Shown here: positions 36,895-45,158 of the stretch, piece after piece
Position numbering within the stretch: position 1 is the first letter of the stretch
Layout: every line of letters begins with the position of its first letter
NCBI RefSeq assembly: GCF_900070365.1
Contig: NZ_LN850107.1
Coordinates: forward strand, 4,588,001 to 4,652,000
From: Alloactinosynnema sp. L-07
GTDB taxonomy: Bacteria; Actinomycetota; Actinomycetes; Mycobacteriales; Pseudonocardiaceae
Length of the DNA: 64,000 nt
Direction of reading: 5' to 3'
Position numbers and translations under genes: made by a program
Notes under the pieces: generated by a model
Database searches by the model: none
Told to the model about the DNA's origin: nothing
Seen by the model: only the letters and a program-made list of their open reading frames with translations

Positions 36895-37632
36895 GTGCAG
36901 ATCAAGGACTCGACGCTGAGCGACCGGCCCATGCCGAAGTTCCCTCCGCGACCCATCGATGACGCGCGCACCCCGTCGCTGATCCTCAGCGCCCTACCGG
37001 CCGAACTCCCGGCCGCGCTGCGCCCTGAGCCGCCCGCGCCGCCGCCGCCATCGCGCAAACCAGGCCTCCCGATGAAGCTCGCCGGGCTCGCCGCGGTCTT
37101 GGCGCTGCTGGGCTTCGGCGTCTGGGCGCTGGTGAGCGACGACGACGCGCCGCCGCCCGCGCCCCAGCAGGTCGCCGAGTCGGCGTTCACCCGCGCCGCC
37201 CAGCCGCCCGCCGCCGTGCTCGACAGCGACTGCGCCAACCACGCCTACGGCGCCACCAAGCGCTTCCTGGCGGGCACGACCTGCCAGCAGCTCACCCGCG
37301 CGCTGTTCACCTCCCGCACCGACGACGGTCGCACCGTCTACAGCTCGGTCGCGGTGGTGCGGATGCAGTCGACCCCGGACGCGCGGCGCCTGTTCGACCT
37401 GGTCCGCCAGGACAACACCGGCAGTGTCATGGACCTGGTGCGCGAACACGCGCTGGTGGTGCCCGGACTCGACCGGCTCAGCCGCGGCGGCTTCGCGGCC
37501 GGGATCAACGGCGCCGACGTGGTCATCGTGGAGTCCGACACCGCCCGCCCCGGCCCGGACCCGGTCGCGCACCGCGCGCAGATGAAGCGGATCAGCACCG
37601 ACGCTCTGGGGCTGGGCCATGATCTGAAGTGA
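36895..37632 (+). CDS. Membrane-anchored hypothetical protein
   Basis: 245 residues from a GTG with no ribosome site; an ATG at 36931 is an alternative start. The N-terminal 57 residues are Pro-rich and cytoplasmic (PEPPAPPPPSRKPGLP). One membrane helix follows (LAGLAAVLALLGFGVWALV, about 61-80), then an extracellular domain of 160 residues with two cysteines (DSDCANHAYG and TTCQQLTRAL) that could form a disulfide. No family is recognised. The upstream region is shared with dinB and contains the LexA box, so SOS control is possible. Confidence 0.75.
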   Translation: MQIKDSTLSDRPMPKFPPRPIDDARTPSLILSALPAELPAALRPEPPAPPPPSRKPGLPMKLAGLAAVLALLGFGVWALVSDDDAPPPAPQQVAESAFTRAAQPPAAVLDSDCANHAYGATKRFLAGTTCQQLTRALFTSRTDDGRTVYSSVAVVRMQSTPDARRLFDLVRQDNTGSVMDLVREHALVVPGLDRLSRGGFAAGINGADVVIVESDTARPGPDPVAHRAQMKRISTDALGLGHDLK

Positions 37633-37697
37633 CGGTTCCCGCCTGGGCGGCGTTCTCGCTCTGGTAAAAAGGCGCACCCTGAGTACTTGGAGGAGCC

Positions 37698-38702
37698 GTG
37701 CCGTTGTCGGCGGTCGTGGATTGCGCGATCTACGTCGAAGGCAAACGCTTGCCCGGCCGCCTTGACCCGGCCGACGCGATCGCCCAGGTGCGCGAGACCG
37801 GCGAGGGATTTGTCTGGATCGGACTGTTCGAGCCGAACATCCGCCAGCTCGGGACCATGGCCGACGCCTACGGGCTGCACGAACTGGCCATCGAGGACGC
37901 CGTCACCGCCCAGCAGCGGCCCAAGGTCGAACGCTACGGCGAAACGCTGTTCACCGTGCTCAAGACCGTCAGCCACGTCGCCCACGATTCGCCGACAACG
38001 ACCAACGAGATCGTCGAGACCGGCGAGATCATGGTGTTCCTCGGCCACGACTTCATCCTCACCGTGCGCCACCGCGACCACTCCGGCCTCGCCGACCTGC
38101 GTGAGGAGATGGAGGCCGCGCCCGAGCGCCTGGCCGCGGGCCCGGCCGCGGTGCTGCACGCCATCGCCGACCACATCGTCGACGACTACCTCGCCGCGAC
38201 CGAGGCGTTCGAGCGCGACATCGATGAGGTCGAGGCGCTGGTGTTCGCCCCGCGCAGCCCGATCGGCGCTGAGCAGATGTATCTGATGAAGCGTGAGATC
38301 GTGGAGCTGCGCCGCGCGGTCGCGCCGCTGAGCCAGCCGCTGCGCGTGCTGGCCCGCACCGACGCGGCGCTGGTGCCCCCGGAGATCCGCTCGTACTTCC
38401 GCGACGTCGACGACCACCTCACCACGGTCATCGAACGCATCGCGGGCTTCGACGAGATCCTGACGACGCTGCTCAACGCCACCCTCGCCAAGATCACGCT
38501 GCAGCAGAACAACGACATGCGGAAGATCACCTCGTGGGCGGCGATCCTGGCCGTGCCGACGATGATGGCGGGCGTGTACGGGATGAACTTCGACTTCATG
38601 CCCGAACTCAGGTGGAAGTTCGGCTACCCGATGGTGATCATCGTCGTGCTCACCGCGTGCCTCATCCTCTACCGCACGTTCAAGCGCAACGGCTGGCTCT
38701 GA
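37698..38702 (+). CDS. corA: CorA-family magnesium/cobalt transporter
   Basis: 334 residues; GTG at 37698 with GGAGGAG just upstream. The long cytoplasmic N-terminal funnel (residues 1-270) ends in a stalk helix, then two membrane helices with the selectivity motif YGMNFDFMPEL between them and a short basic tail (TFKRNGWL). CorA forms a homopentameric channel for Mg2+ and Co2+. It is a housekeeping gene and marks the left border of the biosynthetic region. Confidence 0.93.
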   Translation: MPLSAVVDCAIYVEGKRLPGRLDPADAIAQVRETGEGFVWIGLFEPNIRQLGTMADAYGLHELAIEDAVTAQQRPKVERYGETLFTVLKTVSHVAHDSPTTTNEIVETGEIMVFLGHDFILTVRHRDHSGLADLREEMEAAPERLAAGPAAVLHAIADHIVDDYLAATEAFERDIDEVEALVFAPRSPIGAEQMYLMKREIVELRRAVAPLSQPLRVLARTDAALVPPEIRSYFRDVDDHLTTVIERIAGFDEILTTLLNATLAKITLQQNNDMRKITSWAAILAVPTMMAGVYGMNFDFMPELRWKFGYPMVIIVVLTACLILYRTFKRNGWL

Positions 38703-38838
38703 GCCGTAGAGCCGCAATCGCGAAGAACCTCCCGACCGGTCCCGCCGCTATCGTTGCCGTAACGCGCGCGGAGCATGTTTTCCCCAGCTCGGCCGGGACT
38801 TGCGCGGCCGGACCTGTCCACAAAGGAGTTCGGCGACC

Positions 38839-40194
38839 ATGGCTGACGACCGGTACCCGTTATCGTTCAACCAGGACTTCCTGCGCCTGTTCGACCAAGG
38901 CGACGAGGCCGGTCCGTTCGGCCCGAAGTACAACATCAGCTACGCGTGCCGGTTGACGGGTCTACTCCAGGTCGACGTGCTCAGTGCCGCCCTTGACGAC
39001 GTGGTCGAACGCCACAGCGCGCTGCGCACGATCGTCGTGCGCGCCGAGGAAGACGGCTACCAGTCGGTCGCGCCGCCGTGCGCCGTGCCGCTGGACGTGC
39101 GCGACCTGTCCGACGCCGCCGACCGCGACCTGCGGGCCGAACAGCTGGTCCTGGAGGTCGAGGCGGGCGACTACCCGGCCGTCGAGGTCCCCCTGCTGCG
39201 CGCCGTACTCGGCCGGTTCGCCGACGACGACGCCGTGCTGGTCATGGTGGTCCACCACATCGCCGCCGACGAATGGTCGATGCCCCTGATCGCCCGCGAC
39301 GTCGCCGCGTTCTACGCCGCCAGGGTCGCGGGCACCGAGGCCGACCTGCCCGCCGCGCCGCAGTTCGTCGAGTACGCGGCTTGGGAGAAGGAACGCGCGG
39401 GCGGAGCGGCCGCCGAGCGCAACCGGGCCTACTGGCGCGAACAGCTCGCCGACGGCAGCGTCCTGCCGATGCCCACCGACCACCCCAGGTCCGCCGGGCT
39501 GCCCAAGGAGACCGCGTGGACCCGCTTCACCATCCCGGGTGACCTGATCGACGCCACCACCAGCGCCGCCAAAACCTTGCGCAGCTCGCCGTTCATGGTG
39601 CTTCTCGCGGCGTACAAGGTGTACCTGCGCGAGCAGACCGGCGAGAACGACATCATGGTGATGTCCTTCGCCTCGGGCCGCAGCGCGGGCGCATACCACG
39701 AGACCGTGGGGTCGTTCTTCAACTTCATCCCGCTGCGCACCGACCTCGCTGGCTCGGTCACCTTCCGGGACGTGGTGAGCAAGGTCCGTCGCACGTGCCT
39801 ACAGGCCTACACCCACGAGATCCCCTTCCTGCAGCTGCTCGGCGAAGCGCCGCACATCATGGCCTCCGGAGCCACCGACACCGGCGCCATCTGCGCCTTC
39901 CAGGTGTTCCGCTCCCCCTTGGAGAACTCCTTCGACGGCGGCGACGTCCGGTTCGAACAGGTCCGCGGCAGGCTCCTGGAACAGCGCTCCGGCGGCGACG
40001 TCCCCGACGGCGCGATGTGGCACCTGGAACTGGAGGCCGACCGCGACGCCCCCGGCTGCCTGGTCTACAACACCAATCTCTACACCGCCGAGCACATGGC
40101 CGACCTGGTCTCGGGCTACGTCGAGACCCTGGGCCGCACCGTGGCCCACCTCGACGCTCCCCTCACCAAGGGCGACACCGCGATCGGCGCCTGA
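38839..40194 (+). CDS. Free-standing condensation enzyme (NRPS C-domain type)
   Basis: 451 residues, exactly one condensation domain; ATG 38839 with AAAGGAG upstream. The catalytic motif HHIAAD (His139-His140 to Asp144) is intact, and FMVLLAAYKVYLREQTGENDI and GSFFNFIPLRTDL match later C-domain motifs. The N-terminus FDQGDEAGPFGPKYNISYAC recalls stand-alone condensation enzymes such as SgcC5, which esterifies a beta-tyrosyl carrier protein to an enediyne core (from memory). It could join the product of the aminomutase/A-PCP genes at 56-60.7 kb to an amine or alcohol. A thioesterase gene follows 27 bases later. Confidence 0.85.
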   Translation: MADDRYPLSFNQDFLRLFDQGDEAGPFGPKYNISYACRLTGLLQVDVLSAALDDVVERHSALRTIVVRAEEDGYQSVAPPCAVPLDVRDLSDAADRDLRAEQLVLEVEAGDYPAVEVPLLRAVLGRFADDDAVLVMVVHHIAADEWSMPLIARDVAAFYAARVAGTEADLPAAPQFVEYAAWEKERAGGAAAERNRAYWREQLADGSVLPMPTDHPRSAGLPKETAWTRFTIPGDLIDATTSAAKTLRSSPFMVLLAAYKVYLREQTGENDIMVMSFASGRSAGAYHETVGSFFNFIPLRTDLAGSVTFRDVVSKVRRTCLQAYTHEIPFLQLLGEAPHIMASGATDTGAICAFQVFRSPLENSFDGGDVRFEQVRGRLLEQRSGGDVPDGAMWHLELEADRDAPGCLVYNTNLYTAEHMADLVSGYVETLGRTVAHLDAPLTKGDTAIGA

Positions 40195-40221
40195 GACTCG
40201 TTCCACGGCAAGGAGGCTGTG

Positions 40222-40977
40222 ATGCGACGGAAGTGGACCTCGACCGTGCGCCCCGCCCGCACCCTGGCGACCCGGCGGGCGGTGATCCTGCCGCACGCCG
40301 GGGCGGGGCCCAACGCACTGAGCGGGATGTGGGAATGCCTGCCAGCCGACTTCGAGATCGTCGGCGTGACCCTCCCCGGCCGCGAACGCCGCTTCGGCGA
40401 GAGCGCCAAGGCGGTGCTCGGCGATCCGGACACCATCGTCGCCGAGATCGTGGACGAACTGGCCGCCGCGGCACCCAGGCCCACAGTGGTGTTCGGCCAC
40501 AGCCTGGGCGCAGCGATGGCGGTCGCGGTGGTAGCCGCGGCCCCGACCCTGTTCGACGCCATGGTGCTGAGTTCGTATCCGGGCGAAGGCACCGCGGCGG
40601 AACGGGCCGGGCGCTGGGACCGGGCGAAGCTGATGCGGGTCATCGAGGTCGCGGGCGGCACACCCGCTGAGGTGGTGCGGAATCCAGGGTGGCGGGACTT
40701 CTTGCTGGAACTGCTGCGCTGTGACCTGACCCTCGGCGCACGAATGGCGTCCATCCCGTTCCCGACATCACTGGACCTGCCGGTGACGGTCCTGGACGGC
40801 GCCCACGACCGACTGCGATACCCAACCCACCGAGCGACCTGGGTTACTCGGCTCGGGGCAGGCGTTCGGACGGAGTCGTTGCCAGGCGGACACTTCTACC
40901 TACTGGACGAGGGCGCACGACAGGCCGTGGCAGCGGAGATCGCCGCGGTGGTGGAGATAGGCGCGGCGGCGGCATAG
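40222..40977 (+). CDS. Type II thioesterase
   Basis: 251 residues; ATG 40222 with AAGGAGG at 40210-40216. An alpha/beta hydrolase with FGHSLGA (catalytic Ser94), Asp in VLDGAHDR and His in PGGHFYLL; PHAGAGPNALSGMWECLP near the N-terminus is typical of NRPS/PKS editing thioesterases. It clears stalled or wrongly loaded acyl groups from carrier proteins. It forms a probable operon with the condensation enzyme, which supports a nearby carrier-protein pathway. Confidence 0.9.
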   Translation: MRRKWTSTVRPARTLATRRAVILPHAGAGPNALSGMWECLPADFEIVGVTLPGRERRFGESAKAVLGDPDTIVAEIVDELAAAAPRPTVVFGHSLGAAMAVAVVAAAPTLFDAMVLSSYPGEGTAAERAGRWDRAKLMRVIEVAGGTPAEVVRNPGWRDFLLELLRCDLTLGARMASIPFPTSLDLPVTVLDGAHDRLRYPTHRATWVTRLGAGVRTESLPGGHFYLLDEGARQAVAAEIAAVVEIGAAAA

Positions 40978-41074
40978 CCCGCGACCCGCTCTCACGTAAC
41001 CCCTCCCGCGCCCCGGGCGATCATGGTCACGAGGCCGTTCCCCGGTGTCGATCCGCCGACTTGCGAGGGATGAG

Positions 41075-41686
41075 ATGAGTGCGGGCTGGTTCTGGACCCT
41101 GATCGTCGTGTTGCTGCTGCTCTGGGTGGTGGCCAGCCTCAAGCAGGAACGGTTTATCTTCGTCGCGCTCCCGGAGCCGTCGAACCTGATGCTCGTGCTG
41201 AAAGGGCTGGCACTGCTCGTCGTGGTGGTCGCGGGGTTCTTCATCGTGACCCAGCCCGTCCGGTCCGCCGCGTGGATGAACGAGTACATCTTCGGCGCGG
41301 AACCCGAACGCGACCCGCCCCCGTCCCTGTCCTCGACGTCCCTGTCCTCGACAACACCGCCAACAACGACAGACTCCAACACTGACTGGCAATGCTCCAA
41401 TGGGTATCTGTGCGTCTGGAATCAGCCGGAAGGTCTCGGCAAGGGCTGCCGATGGGACAAGGACGACCCGGACTGGCTCAGCGGTTCCGTCACCTGCTCC
41501 TGGATCGGTGATGAGCCGGTCAAATCCGTGTTCAACAACAGCTCGGACACCATCGCCTTCTATCGCGACGCCAACTTCCAGGACCCGGTCCGGTGTGTCG
41601 AGCCGAATGAGCATTACACCCTCGAGGAGGCGATGTATGCCCTCTCGCAGAGATCGACCGACCCGACCTGCCCTGAAATGGGCTGA
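41075..41686 (+). CDS. Membrane protein with peptidase inhibitor I36-like domain
   Basis: 203 residues from the ATG at 41075 (GAGGGA upstream; GTG 41045 is an alternative). Two membrane helices, FWTLIVVLLLLWVVASL and LVLKGLALLVVVVAGFFIV, are followed by a Ser/Thr/Pro linker and a cysteine-rich domain. Its CSNGYLCVWNQPEGLGKGC matches the I36/SMI-type fold of secreted actinomycete inhibitors. Six cysteines in the outer domain allow three disulfides. I36 proteins are normally secreted alone; a membrane-tethered form is less usual. Partner protease unknown. Confidence 0.75.
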   Translation: MSAGWFWTLIVVLLLLWVVASLKQERFIFVALPEPSNLMLVLKGLALLVVVVAGFFIVTQPVRSAAWMNEYIFGAEPERDPPPSLSSTSLSSTTPPTTTDSNTDWQCSNGYLCVWNQPEGLGKGCRWDKDDPDWLSGSVTCSWIGDEPVKSVFNNSSDTIAFYRDANFQDPVRCVEPNEHYTLEEAMYALSQRSTDPTCPEMG

Positions 41687-41717
41687 ACGGGTAGGTCCAT
41701 TGTGGACCTACCCGTTC
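41685..41717. terminator. Bidirectional terminator, I36 gene / multicopper oxidase
   Basis: GAACGGGTAGGTCCA (41685-41699) pairs perfectly with TGGACCTACCCGTTC (41703-41717) around a 3-base loop, and begins within the stop codon of the I36-type gene. It lies between convergent genes. Confidence 0.85.
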
Positions 41718-41730
41718 CGCCGCACGAGTC

Positions 41731-43188
41731 TCAGTCGACGATCTCCATCTGCGCCATCATCCCCAGAGCCGAGTGCTCCAGGAAGTGGCAGTGGTACATG
41801 TACCTGCCGAGGAAGTCCCCACCGAACGTCGCCTGAATCCGAGCAGACGTACCCGGAGGCACGTTGATCGTGTCCTTCAACCCGGCATCATCCAACGAAG
41901 GCGCCGCCCCATCCCGATCCAGCACCCGGAACTGCGTCAAGTGCATGTGGAAGTTGTGCGGCACACCGAAGTCACCATCAGCGTTGGTGACCTTCCAGAT
42001 CTCCGTGGTGTTGCGCTTGATCCGGAAGTCCACCCGGTTGTGGTCGAACGTCTGCCCGTTCACCAACCCGATCGGATACCCGGTCAGGTCAAAGCTGAAC
42101 GCGACGTCCCGCTCAACCGTCGCCGTCCCCAACGCGGGCGCCGCCCGCAGCTGCGAAGGCACCGTGCTGCTGTCCCACACCCGCCGAACGACATCGAACC
42201 GCAGCAACGGCCCAGCGACAGCGTCCGCGAGCACGACCTGCGTCCCCGGCGCGTACCGGCCGAAGTCGAACACGATGTCGACCCGCTCCCCCGAAGTGAT
42301 CTGCACCTCGGACCGCTCCACCGGAGCGGGCAGCAGACCACCATCGGTCCCGATCTGCACCATCGTCGCCCCGCCGATGTTCAGCTTCAGCACCCGCTCG
42401 TTCGCGCTGTTGAGCAGGCGAAGCCGGTATTTGCGCGCGGCGACCCGGAAGTACGGCTGCGGCCTGCCGTTCACCAGAATCGTCGTCCGGTCGTCGGGCG
42501 TGTTGCCCGGAATCAGCTGCCCTGCCTCGTCGAAAGCCGCGTCCCGCAAGCTGATCGGGACGTCGTACTGCCCACTGGGCAGGCCCAGCGCCCGCTCACG
42601 CGCGTCGTCGATGATGTAGAAACCGGCCAGGCCGCGGTAGGTCTGCTCAGCTTCGGTCTGGTGGCCATGGGCGTGGTACCAGAGCGTCGCGCCGCGTTGG
42701 GTGTTCGGGTACTGGTAGGCGCGGGTGCCGCCGGGGGTGATCAGGTCCATCGGGTGGCCGTCGCTGGCGGCGGGGACGTGGCCGCCGTGCAGGTGCACAT
42801 TGGTCGGGGCCTCGATGCCGTTGGCGAAGGTGACCTCCACCGGCCGGTTCCCGCAGGCACGGATCGTCGGGCCGACCATCGCGCCGCCGTAGGTCAGGGC
42901 GGTGGACATGCGGCCGGGCAGGATCTCCAGGGTCGCGGGCTGGATGCCGATCTGGTAGCGGTCGACGCCGCCGTCGGTGCTCACCGGGCGGGCCGTGGCC
43001 GGGACCGGCATGGCGACGGTGAAAGGTTCCCCGCTCGGCCGGACCGCCTTGCGGTGGGCCATCTCCTGCACCCAGTTCGACCCGTGGGCGGCGTGTCCGC
43101 CCTCCTCGGCCGGGCCGAGCAGCCGCGGCATCGCGATCACCCCCGTGGTCACGGCTCCGGCGGTGAGCAGCGTACGCCTGGTAAACAT
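41731..43188 (-). CDS. Multicopper oxidase (bilirubin oxidase/CotA-like)
   Basis: 485 residues from ATG 43188 with AGGGGGAT upstream. A twin-arginine-type signal (FTRRTLLTAGAVTTGVIAM) sends it across the membrane folded. All four copper motifs are present: HLHGGHVP, WYHAHGHQ, HNFHMHLTQF and HCHFLEHSALGMM, giving the type 1 and the trinuclear sites; the axial ligand after the last motif is Met. It would couple one-electron oxidation of phenols or metals to O2 reduction. Phenol coupling fits a tyrosine-derived pathway, but it could be an ordinary laccase. Confidence 0.9.
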   Translation of the reverse strand: MFTRRTLLTAGAVTTGVIAMPRLLGPAEEGGHAAHGSNWVQEMAHRKAVRPSGEPFTVAMPVPATARPVSTDGGVDRYQIGIQPATLEILPGRMSTALTYGGAMVGPTIRACGNRPVEVTFANGIEAPTNVHLHGGHVPAASDGHPMDLITPGGTRAYQYPNTQRGATLWYHAHGHQTEAEQTYRGLAGFYIIDDARERALGLPSGQYDVPISLRDAAFDEAGQLIPGNTPDDRTTILVNGRPQPYFRVAARKYRLRLLNSANERVLKLNIGGATMVQIGTDGGLLPAPVERSEVQITSGERVDIVFDFGRYAPGTQVVLADAVAGPLLRFDVVRRVWDSSTVPSQLRAAPALGTATVERDVAFSFDLTGYPIGLVNGQTFDHNRVDFRIKRNTTEIWKVTNADGDFGVPHNFHMHLTQFRVLDRDGAAPSLDDAGLKDTINVPPGTSARIQATFGGDFLGRYMYHCHFLEHSALGMMAQMEIVD

Positions 43189-43369
43189 TCGAGAATCCCC
43201 CTCGCGTTCCATGGTTTGAGAATGATCTTCACAGCCGCGGGCGGGCTTTTCCTCTCCCACAGTGCGGTTCTTCCGCGCGCGAAAGTCCGCAATGCGAAAG
43301 CTGACCGCAGGCGCCGGACCGGCCACAGTGACGATGGGAAGACCATGGCTGCAGACGAGCGGAGGGGTC

Positions 43370-44698
43370 GTGGCGCAGGCAGGCGACGTCGTGATCGAGT
43401 GCTGGTTCTCCACCTATCCGTTCCCGGGTTTCCTGGAACCGCTGGAGAAACTGGCCGAGGAGTTCACCACCGCGCACCCGGGGGTCCGGGTCGTGGTGCG
43501 CGGACATTCGTATGAGGAGCTGCCACGGATCGTCGCCGAGGCGGCGCTGCGCGGCCGGGCACCCGCGATCGCGACCTACTACTCGGGGGCGAGCCCGGTG
43601 GCCCGCGACACGCTCACCGCCGAGGGCAGGCCGCTGTTCGGCTCCGTCGAGCGAGCGATCGACGGCCGCGCCGAGATCCTGGGCGAAGAGGTGGTCAGCG
43701 ACGACATCCTGGCCGCCCCCAAGGGTTTCTACACCATCGGCGGCGAACTGGTGGCGACTCCGTTCACGCTCACCACCAAGCTGATGTTCTCCAACACCGA
43801 ACTGCTCGCCGCGGCGGGCGTCGCCGAGGTCCCACGCACGTGGGCCGAGGTGGAGCAGGCGAGCACGGCCCTGGCCGAGCACGTCGGGCACAGCATCGCG
43901 TGGCCGGTCGACGGCAAGTTCCTCCAGCACGCCATGGCCCAGCAGGCCGCCCCGGTCGCCGACCAGGACAACGGCCGGTCCGGCCGGGCGCGGGAGCTGT
44001 ACCTGGCGGGCGCGGACATGCTCGCCTTCGTCGACTGGTGGCAGCGCCTGCACGCCAACGGGCACTACCTTCACACCGGAAAACAGGAGGACTGGGAGGG
44101 CACCTTCGGCGCACTGATCGGCCGCCAGGTCGCGATGCGGTTCAGTTCCTCCTTCGACGGCCGCTACATGGTCCGCGCGGGCGCGGAGGCGGGTTTCGAG
44201 GTCGCCGTCACCCCGGCCCCTTACAACGACGACCGCCCGTACGCAGGCAACTGGATCGGCGGCGACGCGTTCTGGCTGGCCGACAACCTCGACCCAACCA
44301 CCCGCGACGGCGCACTGGCCTTCATCCAGTTCCTCAGTGCCCCCCGCAACGTCGCCGCCTGGCACCGCGGCACCGGCTCCACCCCCTTCACCCGCGGCGC
44401 GGTACGGCTACTGGAGGACGAGGGCTGGTTCGACGCCCACCCCCACCACCGCGTCCCCGCCGACCAACTCGACCGACCCGCCACCGGCCCAGGCGGCCAC
44501 GCCGCCCTGATCGGCGACTACCACGGCATCCAACTAATCCTCATGGACGCCGTACAAGACATCCTCGACCACGGCATCGACCCCACAGACCGCTTCGCAA
44601 CCGCCCAACGCGACGCCCAAGCCCTACTTGACGCCTACAACCGCGACGCCCAGACCCCCGGCCCCAAACCAGAACACTGCCACCGCGTCCGAATCTAA
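43370..44698 (+). CDS. Solute-binding-protein-like protein without signal peptide
   Basis: 442 residues from the GTG at 43370 (GGAGG at 43361-43365). Earlier in-frame starts add only a polar, non-hydrophobic segment. The fold is that of family 1 extracellular solute-binding proteins of sugar ABC importers (UgpB-like): STYPFPGFLEPLEKLAEEF, KLMFSNTELLAAAGVAEVP and ALAFIQFLSAPRNVAAWHRG. There is no lipobox, no signal, and no permease or ATPase gene nearby. It may therefore stay in the cytoplasm and bind a pathway intermediate or product. It is divergent from the multicopper oxidase across 181 bases. A hexanucleotide repeat starts right after its stop. Confidence 0.75.
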   Translation: MAQAGDVVIECWFSTYPFPGFLEPLEKLAEEFTTAHPGVRVVVRGHSYEELPRIVAEAALRGRAPAIATYYSGASPVARDTLTAEGRPLFGSVERAIDGRAEILGEEVVSDDILAAPKGFYTIGGELVATPFTLTTKLMFSNTELLAAAGVAEVPRTWAEVEQASTALAEHVGHSIAWPVDGKFLQHAMAQQAAPVADQDNGRSGRARELYLAGADMLAFVDWWQRLHANGHYLHTGKQEDWEGTFGALIGRQVAMRFSSSFDGRYMVRAGAEAGFEVAVTPAPYNDDRPYAGNWIGGDAFWLADNLDPTTRDGALAFIQFLSAPRNVAAWHRGTGSTPFTRGAVRLLEDEGWFDAHPHHRVPADQLDRPATGPGGHAALIGDYHGIQLILMDAVQDILDHGIDPTDRFATAQRDAQALLDAYNRDAQTPGPKPEHCHRVRI

Positions 44699-44822
<124 letters not shown>

Positions 44823-44858
44823 GGCAGCAAACCACCCACCCATCGCAACGGGCCAAGC

Positions 44859-45006
44859 GAACGGCCTGTTTGGGTGGTTCGCCTTGATTTGGGGGAAATG
44901 GGCCTAAAATCGCGGTGCGGGTGAGGTTCCTTGAGCTCGCCTTTTGACCCGCACAGGCCCATTTCTAGGGGCCCCAAATCAAGGCGAACCACCCAAACAG
45001 GCACCC
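44859..45006 (+). repeat. 148-bp palindromic element, copy A
   Basis: Identical over all 148 bases to the reverse complement of 48824-48971. The outer arms GCCTGTTTGGGTGGTTCGCC... (about 31 bases) are perfect complements of each other, and inner arms GAAATGGGCCT / AGGCCCATTTC pair as well. It lies between the convergent SBP-like and DUF2855 genes. Similarity with copy B continues some 15-20 bases beyond each end but with mismatches. Confidence 0.9.
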
Positions 45007-45093
45007 CACCACCCAACCGGAGCCGACCACCCAACCGGAGCCGACCACCCAAGCGGAGCCGACCACCCAAGCGGAGCCGACCACCGAGCCCAG
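45005..45093. repeat. 18-bp tandem repeat, about five units
   Basis: Units of CCGACCACCCAACCGGAG or CCGACCACCCAAGCGGAG: 45005-45022 (one base off), 45023-45040, 45041-45058, 45059-45076 and a degraded fifth at 45077-45093. It abuts the right end of palindrome copy A, whose terminus shares the string ACCACCCAA. It is too short and spacer-less for a CRISPR array. Confidence 0.85.
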
Positions 45094-45111
45094 ACCTACC
45101 CGTAACACAAG

Positions 45112-45143
45112 AACGCCGTGGGGAACCAGGCCCCCACGGCGTT
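45112..45143 (-). terminator. Terminator of the DUF2855 gene
   Basis: AACGCCGTGGGG (45112-45123) pairs perfectly with CCCCACGGCGTT (45132-45143) around 8 bases. Read on the minus strand it ends in a T-rich tail (TTGTGTT), 16 bases beyond the DUF2855 stop. Confidence 0.8.
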
Positions 45144-45158
45144 TCTCCCGTCACAGCA

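Noticed and set aside
45005..45093. Tandem repeats considered as a CRISPR array
   Set aside because: Units are 18 bp, directly adjacent, and without spacers; no cas genes are near.
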